This document shows, piece after piece, positions 51,301-54,994 of a stretch of DNA of 64,000 nt. The notes below the pieces were generated by a model. The model searched no databases. It had not been told where the DNA came from and saw nothing but the letters and a program-made list of their open reading frames with translations. The position numbers and the translations under genes were made by a program. How positions within the stretch are numbered: the stretch's first letter is position 1; every line of letters begins with the position of its first letter. Origin of the DNA: Antedon mediterranea (lineage: Eukaryota; Echinodermata; Crinoidea; Comatulida; Antedonidae); assembly GCF_964355755.1 (NCBI RefSeq), contig NC_092676.1, forward strand, positions 27,264,288 to 27,328,287, given 5' to 3'.

Positions 51301-51753
51301 TGACGTCCGCCCAATACAGATTGCGAGGATCATCATCCGGCACGTCGCAGCTCTTATTGGTCGTCAGTGACGGCCGTGGGCTTTTCTTAGAAGGGATGGA
51401 AGCGGTCAGATCTGCAGTTCGTCAAGCAAGAGATTCGAATATTTTTCTTGTCTTTGTAATCTTAGACAATCCAAAGAATAAAGTGAGTTTTTTTCTCTAA
51501 TTTACATACTTTTTAAGAGCATTTTATTATATTTTGTGTAAAAAATAATAATTTTGTTTCTTTTTTGTAGGATTCCATCTTAGACATCCGTGTGCCATTA
51601 TTCAAAGGTCCAGGAGAAATGCCAGAGATTCGTTCGTACATGGAACACTTTCCTTTTCCGTTTTATATTGTATTGCGCGACATAAGTGCGCTTCCAGAAA
51701 CGCTAAGCGATGCTCTGCGGCAATGGTTTGAACTTGTTACTGCTGGGGAATAA
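1166..51753 (+). CDS. MDN1: Midasin (MDN1), AAA+ ATPase of 60S ribosome assembly; 91 exons in window, 5' truncated
   Basis: Midasin (Rea1 in yeast) is a giant dynein-like ATPase that removes assembly factors from pre-60S particles in nucleolus and nucleoplasm. It uses its MIDAS domain to pull on UBL-domain partners (known for the family). The sequence shows 91 exons with consistent phases. They encode 5,334 residues and end in TAA at 51751-51753. Human midasin is about 5,600 residues, so the window lacks only the first exons, roughly 150 residues. Six AAA modules, linker, acidic region and MIDAS domain occur in the expected order and appear intact. I assigned exons by hand from reading frame, splice sites and recalled similarity to human midasin. 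The least certain boundary is the donor at 29819/29820. Introns after exons 24 and 70 begin with GC. Exon coordinates are given in the domain entries below. Confidence 0.95.
1331..1520. mobile_element. MITE with CCCACTAGCGACGCAA-type inverted ends
   Basis: The ends TGGTTACTACTAGCGACGCA and TTGCGTCGCTAGTGGGAACC are inverted copies of each other. A second copy lies at 48622-48926. Nothing is coded, so it is probably a non-autonomous DNA transposon. Confidence 0.75.
2199..2352. mobile_element. MITE family 1, copy 1
   Basis: Terminal inverted repeats of the form AAGCTCTGTCTACACTATC / its complement. The interior contains GTGATGTGCCCAAATATGG and ATGGTAGTGA segments found in all copies. Non-coding and about 154 bp. 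Confidence 0.85.
2417..2493 (+). ncRNA. Box C/D snoRNA-like gene, family A copy 1 (MDN1 intron 2)
   Basis: Closing stem ATTGCTA / TAGCAAT (7 bp), box C ATGATGT at 2425-2431 and box D CTGA at 2483-2486. A C'-like TGATTAC lies between them. The 20 nt before box D are identical to copy 2. It lies in the host gene's sense strand within an intron, as usual for animal C/D snoRNAs. The rRNA target was not identified. Confidence 0.75.
2935..3010 (+). ncRNA. Box C/D snoRNA-like gene, family A copy 2 (MDN1 intron 3)
   Basis: Closing stem TTGCCA / TGGCAA, perfect box C GTGATGA at 2942-2948 and box D CTGA at 3001-3004. Compared with copy 1 one stem pair changes from T-A to C-G with both sides altered, which supports a real RNA helix. 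The 50 nt between the boxes are almost identical to copy 1. Confidence 0.82.
3173..5545 (+). CDS. MDN1: MDN1 AAA1 module (exons 4-9)
   Basis: Exons 3173-3382, 3483-3554, 3712-3875, 4404-4518, 4979-5212 and 5337-5545. Walker A is GPVGCGKTS, at about window residues 176-184. It is followed by the LGDQTDSK segment, and Walker B is GHWILLEDIDYAP in the exon at 3712. The first of six ATPase units of the midasin ring. A downstream IIGAKLNIS segment is typical of the family. The Walker motifs look intact. Confidence 0.93.
4550..4885 (+). mobile_element. SINE-like retroposon in MDN1 intron 7
   Basis: A body containing TTGGGCAAGATACTTTCC, TATAAATGTGCACCCGGTTA and GATCAAGACACAACTTTG ends in an ATTATTATT tail. 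The first two resemble segments widely seen in invertebrate SINEs (recalled, not searched). Its 3' half matches, in reverse orientation, the element at 37985-38165. Confidence 0.65.
5552..5612 (-). repeat. Degenerate tRNA-like (SINE head) remnant
   Basis: On the minus strand TGGCACAATGGTGTAA resembles an A box and GGTTCAAATCC a B box. The anticodon arm is missing. Probably a short SINE remnant inside the 143-bp intron 9. Confidence 0.4.
5689..10466 (+). CDS. MDN1: MDN1 AAA2 module (exons 10-17)
   Basis: Exons 5689-5901, 6012-6357, 6623-6759, 6981-7085, 7527-7640, 7772-7843, 8398-8473 and 10201-10466. Walker A is GETGTGKTS, followed by VINMNQQSDSADLLGGYKP. Walker B is GDWVLLDEINLA. The sensor-like segment is FACMNPATDVGK with an IRNRF arginine region. 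GTGHRPHYSLRTLCRALR spans the 72-nt and 76-nt exons. The intron before the last exon is 1.7 kb because of a 1.4 kb TTAA-flanked element. Confidence 0.93.
6423..6583. mobile_element. MITE family 1, copy 2
   Basis: Ends AAGCACTGCCTACACTATC and AGTTTGATATGTAGACAGAG form the inverted repeats. It fills most of MDN1 intron 11. Confidence 0.8.
7114..7269. mobile_element. MITE family 1, copy 3
   Basis: Both terminal repeats are nearly perfect (AAGCTCTGTCTACACTATC and its complement). It shares intron 13 with snoRNA family A copy 3. Confidence 0.88.
7348..7418 (+). ncRNA. Box C/D snoRNA-like gene, family A copy 3 (MDN1 intron 13)
   Basis: Closing stem TACCA / TGGTA, box C ATGATGT at 7354-7360 and box D CTGA at 7410-7413. 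It has the C'-like TGATTAC of the family. Upstream of box D is TTATCTATCACCCTTGA, a variant of the copy 1/2 guide region. A MITE occupies the first part of the same intron. Confidence 0.78.
8001..8246. repeat. Tandem repeat of about 98 bp, 3 copies (MDN1 intron 15)
   Basis: Units begin GCAGCCACAGATAAA and include CTGGAGCTCAGCATCCTGTT. The open frames on the plus strand here are repeat shadows. No splice-compatible exon is visible. Confidence 0.85.
8547..9946. mobile_element. 1.4 kb TTAA-flanked element with AGTGGAGCT inverted ends (MDN1 intron 16)
   Basis: The left end AGTGGAGCTACAC and right end GGTGGAGCTCCACT are inverted copies, each bordered by TTAA. TTAA duplication is the hallmark of piggyBac-type transposition, so this is probably a non-autonomous relative. 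The interior has AGGCCTAG-rich tracts and no transposase frame. Confidence 0.6.
10006..10099 (+). ncRNA. Box C/D snoRNA-like gene, family B copy 1 (MDN1 intron 16)
   Basis: Closing stem TGTGCTTGAA / TTCAAGCATA (10 bp, one wobble), perfect box C ATGATGA at 10017-10023 and box D CTGA at 10086-10089. The interior has the family's invariant ATTCGCGCTTCG followed by a D'-like ATGA, and a C'-like ATGATTA. It lies 100 nt before exon 17, a spacing typical of processed intronic C/D snoRNAs. Confidence 0.87.
10491..10570 (+). ncRNA. Box C/D snoRNA-like gene, family A copy 4 (MDN1 intron 17)
   Basis: Closing stem ATTTACCA / TGGTAAAT (8 bp, perfect), box C ATGATGT at 10500-10506, box D CTGA at 10559-10562 and C'-like TGATTAC. 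Close to copy 3 in the first 25 nt and in the region before box D. It starts only 24 nt after the exon 17 donor. Confidence 0.82.
10795..12476 (+). CDS. MDN1: MDN1 AAA3 module (exons 18-23)
   Basis: Exons 10795-10973, 11067-11158, 11291-11407, 11612-11758, 11941-12085 and 12197-12476. Walker A is GETSVGKTS, then VNNHEHTDLQEYVG. Walker B is GYWIILDELNLAP. FATQNPAGQYGGRK and SRAFRNRFVELHFDE follow. The last exon carries the EFGEPVLLVGETG start of the AAA4 Walker A, so the AAA4 P-loop is split by the intron at 12477. Confidence 0.93.
11441..11527 (+). ncRNA. Box C/D snoRNA-like gene, family B copy 2 (MDN1 intron 20)
   Basis: Closing stem CTTGGA / TCCAAG, box C ATGATGA at 11448-11454 and box D CTGA at 11518-11521. 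ATTCGCGCTTCG and TTCTTCACTAATCT are shared with copy 1. The closing-stem sequence differs from copy 1 but pairing is kept. It lies 84 nt before exon 21. Confidence 0.86.
12672..14260 (+). CDS. MDN1: MDN1 AAA4 module (exons 24-28), with a GC-AG intron
   Basis: Exons 12672-12810, 12928-13197, 13441-13637, 13732-13874 and 14060-14260. The first completes Walker A as GETGCGKTT and runs to SDFLGGLRPVR. The donor after 12810 is GCAAGT, the only choice that keeps the frame into DNKKKLFEWRDGPL. Walker B is AFLIDEISLADDSVLERLNS. FATMNPGGDFGKKE and LSPALRNRFTEIWCPQ follow. Confidence 0.92.
13242..13344 (+). ncRNA. Box C/D snoRNA-like gene, family B copy 3 (MDN1 intron 25)
   Basis: A 12-pair closing stem: nine Watson-Crick pairs AATCTTGGA / TCCAAGATT, then one wobble and two more pairs. 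Box C ATGATGA is at 13255-13261 and box D CTGA at 13329-13332. ATTCGCGCTTCG is conserved. The region before box D (TTCTTCACTA, then different) is partly diverged, so the box D guide may have changed while the D' guide stayed. Confidence 0.88.
14351..14648. mobile_element. pogo/Tigger-like MITE, 298 bp, TA target duplication (MDN1 intron 28)
   Basis: Flanked by TA on both sides (14349-14350 and 14649-14650). Ends are CAGTACATACTCCCAATACC and GGTATTGGTAGAGTTGACTG, which are inverted copies. CAGT termini with TA duplication fit the pogo branch of Tc1/mariner. A fragment with CAACTCTCCCAATACCAGAC lies near 38387. Confidence 0.75.
14669..16898 (+). CDS. MDN1: MDN1 AAA5 module (exons 29-35)
   Basis: Exons 14669-14877, 15054-15176, 15427-15621, 15903-16010, 16206-16385, 16502-16609 and 16755-16898. 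Walker A is GSPGVGKTS. INLSEQTDVTDLFGADLP spans the 14878 intron. Walker B GHWIVLDELNLAS spans the 15177 intron. FACQNPLVQGGGRKGLP and SFLNRFTQVYIEPLT follow, then GGPWEFNLRDLFRWC. The last exon leads into the AAA6 P-loop. Confidence 0.94.
14915..15052. repeat. Short tandem repeat around TTAAGTGAAATACTTAAATA (MDN1 intron 29)
   Basis: Imperfect copies of an AT-rich unit with internal symmetry fill the second half of this intron up to the acceptor. Confidence 0.65.
15214..15306 (+). ncRNA. Box C/D snoRNA-like gene, family C copy 1 (MDN1 intron 30)
   Basis: Nine-pair closing stem TTTCTTGGA / TCCGAGAGA (two wobbles) and box D CTGA at 15294-15297. Box C is AGGATGA at 15224-15230, one base off consensus. 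A D'-like CTGA occurs at 15241. The region before box D, TTTGGTTTAGTTT, is shared with copy 2. Confidence 0.75.
15704..15832. mobile_element. MITE family 1, copy 4
   Basis: Perfect-looking inverted ends AAGCTCTGTCTACACTATC / GATAGTGTAGACAGAGCTT around a short interior, in MDN1 intron 31. Confidence 0.88.
16032..16113 (+). ncRNA. Box C/D snoRNA-like gene, family C copy 2 (MDN1 intron 32)
   Basis: Perfect box C ATGATGA at 16044-16050, D'-like CTGA followed by AAATTCA as in copy 1, box D CTGA at 16103-16106, and the identical TTTGGTTTAGTTT before it. The closing stem is weak (TTTATAT / ATACAAA with one mismatch and a 4-nt gap), so the ends are approximate. Confidence 0.6.
16972..17121. mobile_element. 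MITE family 1, copy 5
   Basis: The left end is degenerate (AAGCATCAAACTTTATG) and the right end is good (ATAGTGTAGACAGAGC). MDN1 intron 35. Confidence 0.75.
17163..19693 (+). CDS. MDN1: MDN1 AAA6 module (exons 36-43)
   Basis: Exons 17163-17291, 17699-17861, 18068-18172, 18260-18431, 18660-18776, 19094-19178, 19314-19437 and 19545-19693. Walker A is GPKSSGKTS, then MNSAMDTTELLGGFEQ. Walker B is GDWLLIDNVNFC, with Asn where the other modules have Glu. As I recall, vertebrate midasin has the same Asp-Asn in AAA6, so this is a family feature and probably marks a weak or inactive site. RAMRNRGVEIYM closes the module. Confidence 0.92.
17325..17530. repeat. 31-bp tandem repeat, about 6 copies (MDN1 intron 36)
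   Basis: The unit contains AAAGCCTTGTTCGCACTGGC and TTTATTTAACT. One copy is partly inverted (AAATAAAGACAGTGCAAACA). The motif resembles a MITE terminus that was amplified. Confidence 0.8.
18503..18632. mobile_element. MITE family 1, copy 6 (right end lost)
   Basis: Left terminal repeat AAGCTCTGTCTACACTATC and the ATGTGATATGCCCATATATG interior are present. The right terminal repeat cannot be found before exon 40. Confidence 0.7.
18826..19028. repeat. Direct duplication of about 100 bp (MDN1 intron 40)
   Basis: Two copies each contain TATATTTGACCACATG/TAG, AAAATATTGTGGCATTCTTT and GTGCTTATAAAACCAAT. Confidence 0.8.
19868..36460 (+). CDS. MDN1: MDN1 linker, first part (exons 44-57)
   Basis: Exons 19868-20321, 20437-20578, 20683-20804, 21105-21238, 22148-22311, 29014-29345, 29570-29819, 30880-31135, 31767-31978, 33856-34318, 34443-34634, 35011-35331, 35733-35920 and 36202-36460. 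The linker is the fast-evolving helical arm between ring and tail. Recognisable landmarks are HWSWMLRKTF, KYQEKTQQLTTIKSLLWE and KHTVKLNHFKKEALDIERELY. Last comes EDEASLFRFKPR with DITDEEQEELEIRQSFPLFDQ. The donor at 29820 (AA/GTTAGT) was chosen because it alone gives the phase needed for the exon at 30880. One 6.7 kb intron (22312-29013) holds only repeats. Confidence 0.85.
20930..21085 (+). repeat. Retroposon 3'-tail-like segment with AATAAAGAATAA end
   Basis: TTTATATACCAGTCGTGTAT through AAATAAAGAATAAAAATG resembles a polyadenylated 3' tail. A similar AATAAAGAATAATAATG end occurs near 10665. Origin unclear. Confidence 0.35.
21312..21937 (+). mobile_element. TTAA-flanked non-autonomous DNA element, copy 1 (MDN1 intron 47)
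   Basis: Bordered by TTAA (21308-21311 and 21938-21941). The ends AGACCCCTTCCCTG and AGGGAATGGGGCT form imperfect inverted repeats. The interior is rich in GGCCTAG motifs. The copy at 32174-32654 is the same element in opposite orientation. No transposase frame is visible. Confidence 0.75.
23139..23277. mobile_element. MITE family 1, copy 7
   Basis: Left end degenerate (TTTCTACACTATAAAACT), right end GATAGTGTAGAGAGAGCTT. The interior ACTACCATATTTAAGCAT is shared with other copies. Confidence 0.75.
24141..24815. repeat. 61-bp tandem array, 11 copies
   Basis: Near-identical units contain AAAATGACAATGTTGTAGGG and CTAGATCTCAATGGTGATAC. Differences are one-base variants such as GTGACTAG for GTGGCTAG. 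Two older copies of the unit lie at 545-690, so the unit is dispersed as well as amplified. Confidence 0.95.
25775..26042. mobile_element. Foldback MITE with GTTCAGAC...GTCTGAAC ends
   Basis: Left end TGTTCAGACGCATGGCGTT and right end AACGCCATGGGTCTGAACA are inverted copies. The interior repeats CGTCGTACGCT/AGCGTACGA motifs in both orientations and can fold on itself. Same family as 1-175. Confidence 0.75.
29938..30044. mobile_element. MITE family 1, copy 8 (short)
   Basis: Ends AAGCTGGGTCTACACTATC and TGATAGTGTAGAAAGGGCTT. The interior is shortened. Lies in MDN1 intron 50. Confidence 0.8.
30377..30576. repeat. 53-bp tandem repeat, 4 copies (MDN1 intron 50)
   Basis: Units contain CTGCAATCAACCAATGCTAC and GGTTTAAAGAATTAG, diverging toward the right. 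The open frame that follows at 30577-30765 has no exon features. Confidence 0.8.
31350..31705. repeat. Repeat with AATAACCCACTACTCTAATA segments (MDN1 intron 51)
   Basis: CCCACTACTCTAATAGTA occurs near 31372 and near 31666. Inverted GGGGTTACTATT lies between them, giving a palindromic, MITE-like structure. Ends were not defined. Confidence 0.45.
32174..32654 (-). mobile_element. TTAA-flanked non-autonomous DNA element, copy 2 (MDN1 intron 52)
   Basis: Bordered by TTAA (32170-32173 and 32655-32658). Ends AGCCCCCTTCCCTACG and AGGGAAGGGGTCT. Reverse-oriented relative of 21312-21937, about 145 bp shorter. The rest of intron 52 (32660-33855) is AT-rich with no gene seen. Confidence 0.75.
34635..35732 (+). 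other. MDN1: Introns 54 and 55 flanking exon 55: no feature seen
   Basis: Outside the exon at 35011-35331, the sequences 34635-35010 and 35332-35732 are AT-rich intron. I could recognise no repeat, RNA gene or additional exon in them. Confidence 0.5.
36714..37212. repeat. 24-bp minisatellite, about 21 copies (MDN1 intron 57)
   Basis: Unit GAGGTAGAACCATAATGGTA plus CCCT or GCCT. Because 24 is a multiple of 3, the minus strand stays open for more than 200 codons (Gly/Tyr/His/Ser-rich in one frame, ATIMVLPQ repeats in another). These frames have no other sign of coding. Confidence 0.93.
37248..45376 (+). CDS. MDN1: MDN1 linker, second part (exons 58-76), with a GC-AG intron
   Basis: Exons 37248-37524, 37618-37856, 38217-38312, 38575-38669, 38800-39080, 39247-39356, 39496-39600, 40913-41023, 41177-41389, 41592-41688, 41928-42030, 42186-42291, 42430-42545, 42740-43028, 43224-43315, 43441-43634, 44468-44626, 44903-45069 and 45215-45376. 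Landmarks are IQWRKLEL, NALWNVYKFYQQF, KDFVKIAKWNDINFW, GLSYRKGL, GIGNIDRCRGFSEH and SAHRTTSKLLSILLGVFTELA. The donor after 42545 is GCAAGT. Using the nearby GT instead would put a stop in the next exon. The intron 39601-40912 holds a SINE and a truncated LINE. Confidence 0.87.
37985..38165 (-). mobile_element. SINE-like retroposon, minus strand (MDN1 intron 59)
   Basis: Its complement contains GATCAAGACAAAACTTTG, GCTGATTACTAGCTGCATTA and GACTGGGGTAATAATG, matching the 3' half of the element at 4550-4885. It ends in ATTATTATTAT. Confidence 0.65.
39643..39715 (+). repeat. tRNA-Val(GAC)-like cloverleaf heading a SINE (MDN1 intron 64)
   Basis: All arms pair: 7-bp acceptor GATCAGT/GCTGGTC, D stem GCTC/GAGC, anticodon stem with 4 of 5 pairs, and T stem GTGGG/CCCAC with loop TTCGATT. 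The anticodon loop TTGACAA gives anticodon GAC. Val(GAC) tRNAs are normally absent from eukaryotes, and the sequence continues into about 175 bp of non-tRNA body, so a SINE head is more likely than a working tRNA gene. Confidence 0.7.
39716..39890 (+). mobile_element. SINE body following the tRNA-Val-like head
   Basis: GTTAAAGGCATGCGACCACT and GAGGTGCTGGAAACGACCCC form a non-tRNA body that runs directly into the reverse transcriptase fragment. No A-tail or target duplication separates the two. Confidence 0.5.
39895..40824 (+). mobile_element. 5'-truncated non-LTR retrotransposon: C-terminal half of reverse transcriptase
   Basis: An open frame to 40761 (about 288 codons, no in-frame ATG needed) starts LGPTLFALYINDLP and contains the catalytic FADDTK motif. 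It continues through the thumb-like region with KDLGVLITNDCKPS and HYVRPHLEFCVQVWNP, as in CR1/L2/Jockey-type elements. The fingers, endonuclease and ORF1 are missing, so it cannot act by itself. A 3' tail of AACTAAACTAAACTAAAC ends the insertion. It sits in MDN1 intron 64 in the sense orientation. The intact frame suggests a fairly recent insertion. Confidence 0.88.
43777..43856 (+). repeat. tRNA-Thr(TGT)-like SINE head remnant (MDN1 intron 73)
   Basis: Anticodon arm CTCGC-CCTGTAA-GCGAG, T arm GCAGG-TTCGAAT-CCCGC and a partly paired acceptor GACTATG/CAGAGAC. The D region is expanded by a T run. Degenerate, so a remnant rather than a gene. Confidence 0.5.
45551..49276 (+). CDS. MDN1: MDN1 acidic Asp/Glu-rich region (exons 77-85)
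   Basis: Exons 45551-45824, 46181-46405, 46503-46612, 46747-46897, 47022-47218, 47341-47532, 47785-48006, 48390-48581 and 49153-49276, encoding about window residues 4429-4990. It opens with a conserved GFCIPPEF...GEGGATEFDDIEGGGIG segment and a KDVSDQIENEDQV segment, then becomes a low-complexity run of Asp, Glu, Lys and Gln. KLDERIWGDDEDEEDEE matches the family. RKRPSQSDSDRTLG and THKRLKTID form a basic patch resembling a nuclear localisation signal. The region is a flexible tether for the MIDAS domain in known structures. Confidence 0.9.
45894..46027. repeat. 67-bp direct duplication (MDN1 intron 77)
   Basis: Two nearly identical copies begin ACGTACGTCTTCAGATCACT and end CTCTAGACCACAAGC. 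Confidence 0.9.
47600..47780. repeat. Tandem CACTAATGGCTATATA-type repeat (MDN1 intron 82)
   Basis: Irregular copies of CACTAATGG plus TTTGTTATA or CTATATA fill the intron to its acceptor. A decayed copy of the final segment is found near 59370 in the downstream duplication. Confidence 0.75.
48622..48926. mobile_element. MITE with CCCACTAGCGATGCAA-type inverted ends, copy 2 (MDN1 intron 84)
   Basis: Ends TGGTTCCCACTAGCGATGCA and TTGCGTTGTGTTCTAATGGG are inverted relatives of each other and of 1331-1520. The preceding intron 83 (48007-48389) shows no recognisable feature. Confidence 0.7.
49392..49534. mobile_element. MITE family 1, copy 9 (right end degenerate)
   Basis: Left end AAGCGCTGTCTACATTATC. 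The interior ACTACCATATTTGGGCACAT is shared. The right terminal repeat is barely recognisable. MDN1 intron 85. Confidence 0.65.
49777..51753 (+). CDS. MDN1: MDN1 MIDAS domain and C-terminus (exons 86-91)
   Basis: Exons 49777-49940, 50151-50441, 50828-50901, 51004-51118, 51276-51482 and 51571-51753. LRLVLEPTQASKLRGDFR and GKRLNMRKVIPYIASHFRKD precede the metal-ion-dependent adhesion site AVDDSSSMDD (DxSxS). Later loops are CSFGESVQLLHPFHEQF, LLVVSDGRGLFLEG and VPLFKGPGEMPEIRSYME. In the family this domain grips the UBL domains of assembly factors such as WDR12/Ytm1 and NLE1/Rsa4. The chain ends LRQWFELVTAGE, then TAA. The last coding segment is repeated in the 3' UTR. Confidence 0.96.
50475..50760 (-). 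mobile_element. tRNA-derived SINE, minus strand (MDN1 intron 87)
   Basis: Read on the minus strand from 50760, an A-box region TGGCCGAGCGGTTAAGA (Ser/Leu-tRNA type) is followed by a B-box-like GGTTCGAGGATC. The body has GGACTATAAACCGTAGGTCC, CACTTTAAAGAACCTAG and GGGTTACCCCGGTG. The TTAAAGAACC...CCCCGGTG core looks like a conserved central domain I recall from invertebrate SINEs, though I could not search for it. Confidence 0.65.
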
Positions 51754-52090
51754 CAAATGAATGATACTGCAGTACATCACTCATTACTGCAGTGTGTCTT
51801 ATTAGAAACGCTAAGCGATGCTCTGCAGCAATGGTTTAAACTTGTTACTGCTGGGTAATAACAAATAATACTACTGCAGTACACCACTCATTACTGCAAT
51901 GTGTCTTATTAGAAACGCTAAGCGATGCTCTGCAGCAATGGTTTAAACTTGTTAATGCTGGGTAATAACAAATAATACTACTGCAGTACACCACTCATTA
52001 CTGCAGTATGTCTTATTAGAAACGTTAAGTGACGCTCATCGGCAATGGTTTGAACTTGTTACTGCTGGCGAATAACAAATTACATTACTG
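51697..52090 (+). repeat. MDN1: 107-bp tandem repeat of the last MDN1 coding segment plus 3' UTR, about 3.7 copies
   Basis: Units start at 51697 (inside the last exon), 51805, 51912 and 52019. Each begins GAAACGCTAAGCGATGCTC (or a close variant), the codons for ETLSDA. Each retains the in-frame tail through a TAA. Only the first copy is translated, since its TAA at 51751 precedes the others. Confidence 0.93.
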
Positions 52091-52459
52091 CAATATGGCT
52101 TATCAGATTTTAAGTAAATTTAAGGAGGATTTTACATTCCAGAATGATGAAACAAAGAGAAGATTAAAAGTGGAAATATTTATTATCCAAGTTGGGAGTA
52201 ATTTTAAAAGGCAAAATGTCAAATTGTTTGACTATATGGTTTTGTAATGCATTGACTGAATTGATATTTGATTAACTTTTGAAGAGAATATTTGAAATAA
52301 TGATGAACTGGAAGAAAAAACTGTCCTGCAGTACAATTGCATTTGTCAACTTGCACAACAGCTTCATCTTGTATTTTTACTTCAACATACTTAAACATGA
52401 CAACAAAAAATTATCTACAAATGATAATTTATTATATAATAAATTGTGATGTTGGTGCT

Positions 52460-52465
52460 AATAAA
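52460..52465 (+). terminator. MDN1: Candidate MDN1 polyadenylation signal AATAAA
   Basis: AATAAA in GGTGCTAATAAAAACTAAG, about 700 nt after the stop. The same GGTGCTAATAAAG occurs at 59857-59870 in the duplicated flank. No other strong signal was seen nearer the stop. Confidence 0.5.
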
Positions 52466-52789
52466 AACTAAGTTGTAAATTGAGTTTTTAGCCTTTATTT
52501 TATTACACTGAAACCAAAGCATTATTTGCACACTCCAGGAATATACAAATAAATGAATGTAATCATCGTAATTTTGACCACTGTTTTTTTTTTTCTATTT
52601 TCATTAACATAACATTACTGCAACATTATTTGATGCTGTAGATGCATCCAACACAATGTGGCAATTTTCCTTTTCATTTGCACTTGAGATTGTTATACAG
52701 TGTATATATATATATATATTTTTTTACATGATTTTTTTTCTTTACATTTTACAGTATACAGTAGGTAACAGAGGCCTGCATTGTGTTTT

Positions 52790-52860
52790 CTCATAAGATA
52801 TTCTCACTTGTCACCTAGCAACGTTAACAGATAGAAGGCACTGTTCATATTAGGTAAGGT
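52790..52860 (+). pseudogene. Relic of MDN1 exon 70 (copy in downstream duplication)
   Basis: TTTTCTCATAAGATATTCTC and CAACGTTAACAGATAG followed by CATATTAGGTAAG resemble MDN1 exon 70 (GGTTTCTCGGAGCACATATT, CAACGTCAACAGATAG, CATATTAGGCAAG). The donor here is GT where the gene has GC. Too short and diverged to be used. Confidence 0.75.
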
Positions 52861-53204
52861 GTTTTCTGTTTTAGTTGTATTTTACATTACTTATTACTTA
52901 TAGATTCATATTTTGTTGGTGCTGTCACTGTAATTTGTTACAGCAACCATACATGGGTTATATGAAAAAATATGTATAGGAATAATATAAAAATACACAT
53001 TGAATGATTAGATTAAGAATTAAAATACTAAAGATATTATTTATATTTTTTCATTAATTATGAATTAGGTAAAAATGGATCACATTTAGATATGTACAAA
53101 ATTTACAATTTGATTTAATTACTTGAATATATATATATAGGAAATACTTTATATTAATTTATATACATGGTGAAGAGTAGTCTTAAATTGCTTTTAATAA
53201 TTAA

Positions 53205-54910
53205 TCATTTAATAATCATTTTGATTGTTTCGCCACCCCCATTTGCTACAGCAACCATACATGGATTATGAGAAATGATACATAACTGAAGTGGTACACT
53301 AATTCCACCTTCTTGTTTATCAATTCTTTTGATAAAATGTCCATCACTACTGAATAGTTGTAGTTTGTTGTTACTTGCTATGATGATGTTATCATCCTCA
53401 TCAACTACAACATCCCATGGCATCATCACTTTACCATCTTCATCTCCTTTATTGATGAGTACTTTCAGTGACTTGTCCTTGTCATCATACAATAATACTT
53501 GATGCTGTGCTGCATGTGCTACTAGTACTTTGCCAGTTTTTGTAAGTGCAACATCAGAGTATCCATTGTAACATCCTTCCTTTTGTGTTCCTATCTTCTT
53601 CAACAGCTGACCATTAATTATGTCAAACACGTACACACATGTAATGTGCCAATCTGCTACATATATAACATTAGTTGCCTCATCTATGTGAATACCACAT
53701 GGATCCATCAATACACCCTTACCAATGGATCTGATCACATGATCATTCATATCACATACTTGAATGCATTTATTACCAACATCACTGAATGCTATACTGT
53801 ATTGCCATTCTTCATTTTGTACATTCTGGTAACCATCACACCTTCTGGTAGTGTAATCTTGCTTATACATTCTCCTGATAGTGTGTACTTGTGAATTTCA
53901 TTTGTGAGAAATGAAACCAGCAAGCAATCATCATCATACTTTACTACTCCAAAAGGCTGACCCTCTACTTTGATAGTAAGGGGTTTGATCGTGACTTTTC
54001 CAATGTCATTTTCTTTCAATAAATCAATTGAATGTTTGTTTCTGATAAAGTTAATCTGTCTACTTGTGCTGACTTGCTGGATTTCTTCAGATTTATTAAT
54101 TTCATCCATCATTTTATTTAATACAATCTCACTTGATTTCATAGCAGTTGCTGTCTCACTCTTTAGTAACTGATTTAGGGAACTCACATTTGTGTTTAAT
54201 TCAGCGTTGATTTTTGTTAATTTTGTAATTTGTAAGTCATTAACTTTCTTTTCATTTTCATAATTTTCTTCAACTTTTTTCTTCATTTCATCTGCTTTTT
54301 TCTGGATTATTAAAAACATTTCTTGAACTTGGTTATCAATATCTGTGAGACTTGCATCTTTACTTTCTTCTAGTTCTTTAGCATTCTTTGTGACTATTTT
54401 GAGTACATTTTCTATTTTTTTTATGGATTCATTGGCAGCTTTCTTTAAGTCTTCTGATGTTTCCTTAAACGTATTAAATGCTGTTACAATGTTAATTAGT
54501 TCATGTTTTCCATCTCCTGCAGCATGTTCCATTGCAGTGCATTCTATGCATATTGGTACTTTACATTTTGTGCAATACATTTCTAATGGTTTAGCATGAG
54601 AGGCACATAGAGAGGCAGTGCCTTTAACGTCTTCTTTTTTTTCATGTTGTTTGATGGTTTCCAAGAGGTTGTTAAGAATTGTATTTGGGGCAAGTTTTTC
54701 AAGCCCTCCTACTGGAATAGGATACTCTTTGCGACAAATAGGGCATGTTAGCTTGCCATGATTGGTTTGAACCCAATTCTCCAAACACTTCAGACAGAAA
54801 CTATGAAGACAGCTAAGTGATTTTGGATCTTCTAGCCTTCCATTACAGATAGAACATTCTAGTACTTTATCATCTATATCTCCAAGTAAACTAATGTCGT
54901 TGCTAGCCAT
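53205..54910 (-). pseudogene. TRIM-NHL type E3 ligase gene, copy 1, with a 5-nt frameshift
   Basis: Starts MASNDISLLGD at 54910. The base just upstream follows ATATTGCAG, a good splice acceptor, so a 5' non-coding exon is likely. In order: C3HC4 RING (CSIC...CLHSFCLKC...CPICR, about residues 19-60), B-box 2 (about 100-140), coiled coil (about 145-290), then an NHL/beta-propeller-like region. Near 53794-53801 there are 5 extra bases relative to the copy at 62640, so the frame ends soon after MKNGN. The rest continues in another frame to 53205. The product would be a RING-B-box-coiled coil protein without most of its propeller, if expressed. Sequencing error is an alternative. Related proteins are ubiquitin ligases of the TRIM2/3/56-like group. 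Confidence 0.8.
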
Positions 54911-54994
54911 CCTGCAATATTGATTTGTAATCAACATAAATTATTCAATCTAATATAGTAATAAGGATAGTAATGGTTTTAGCTATACAAACAA

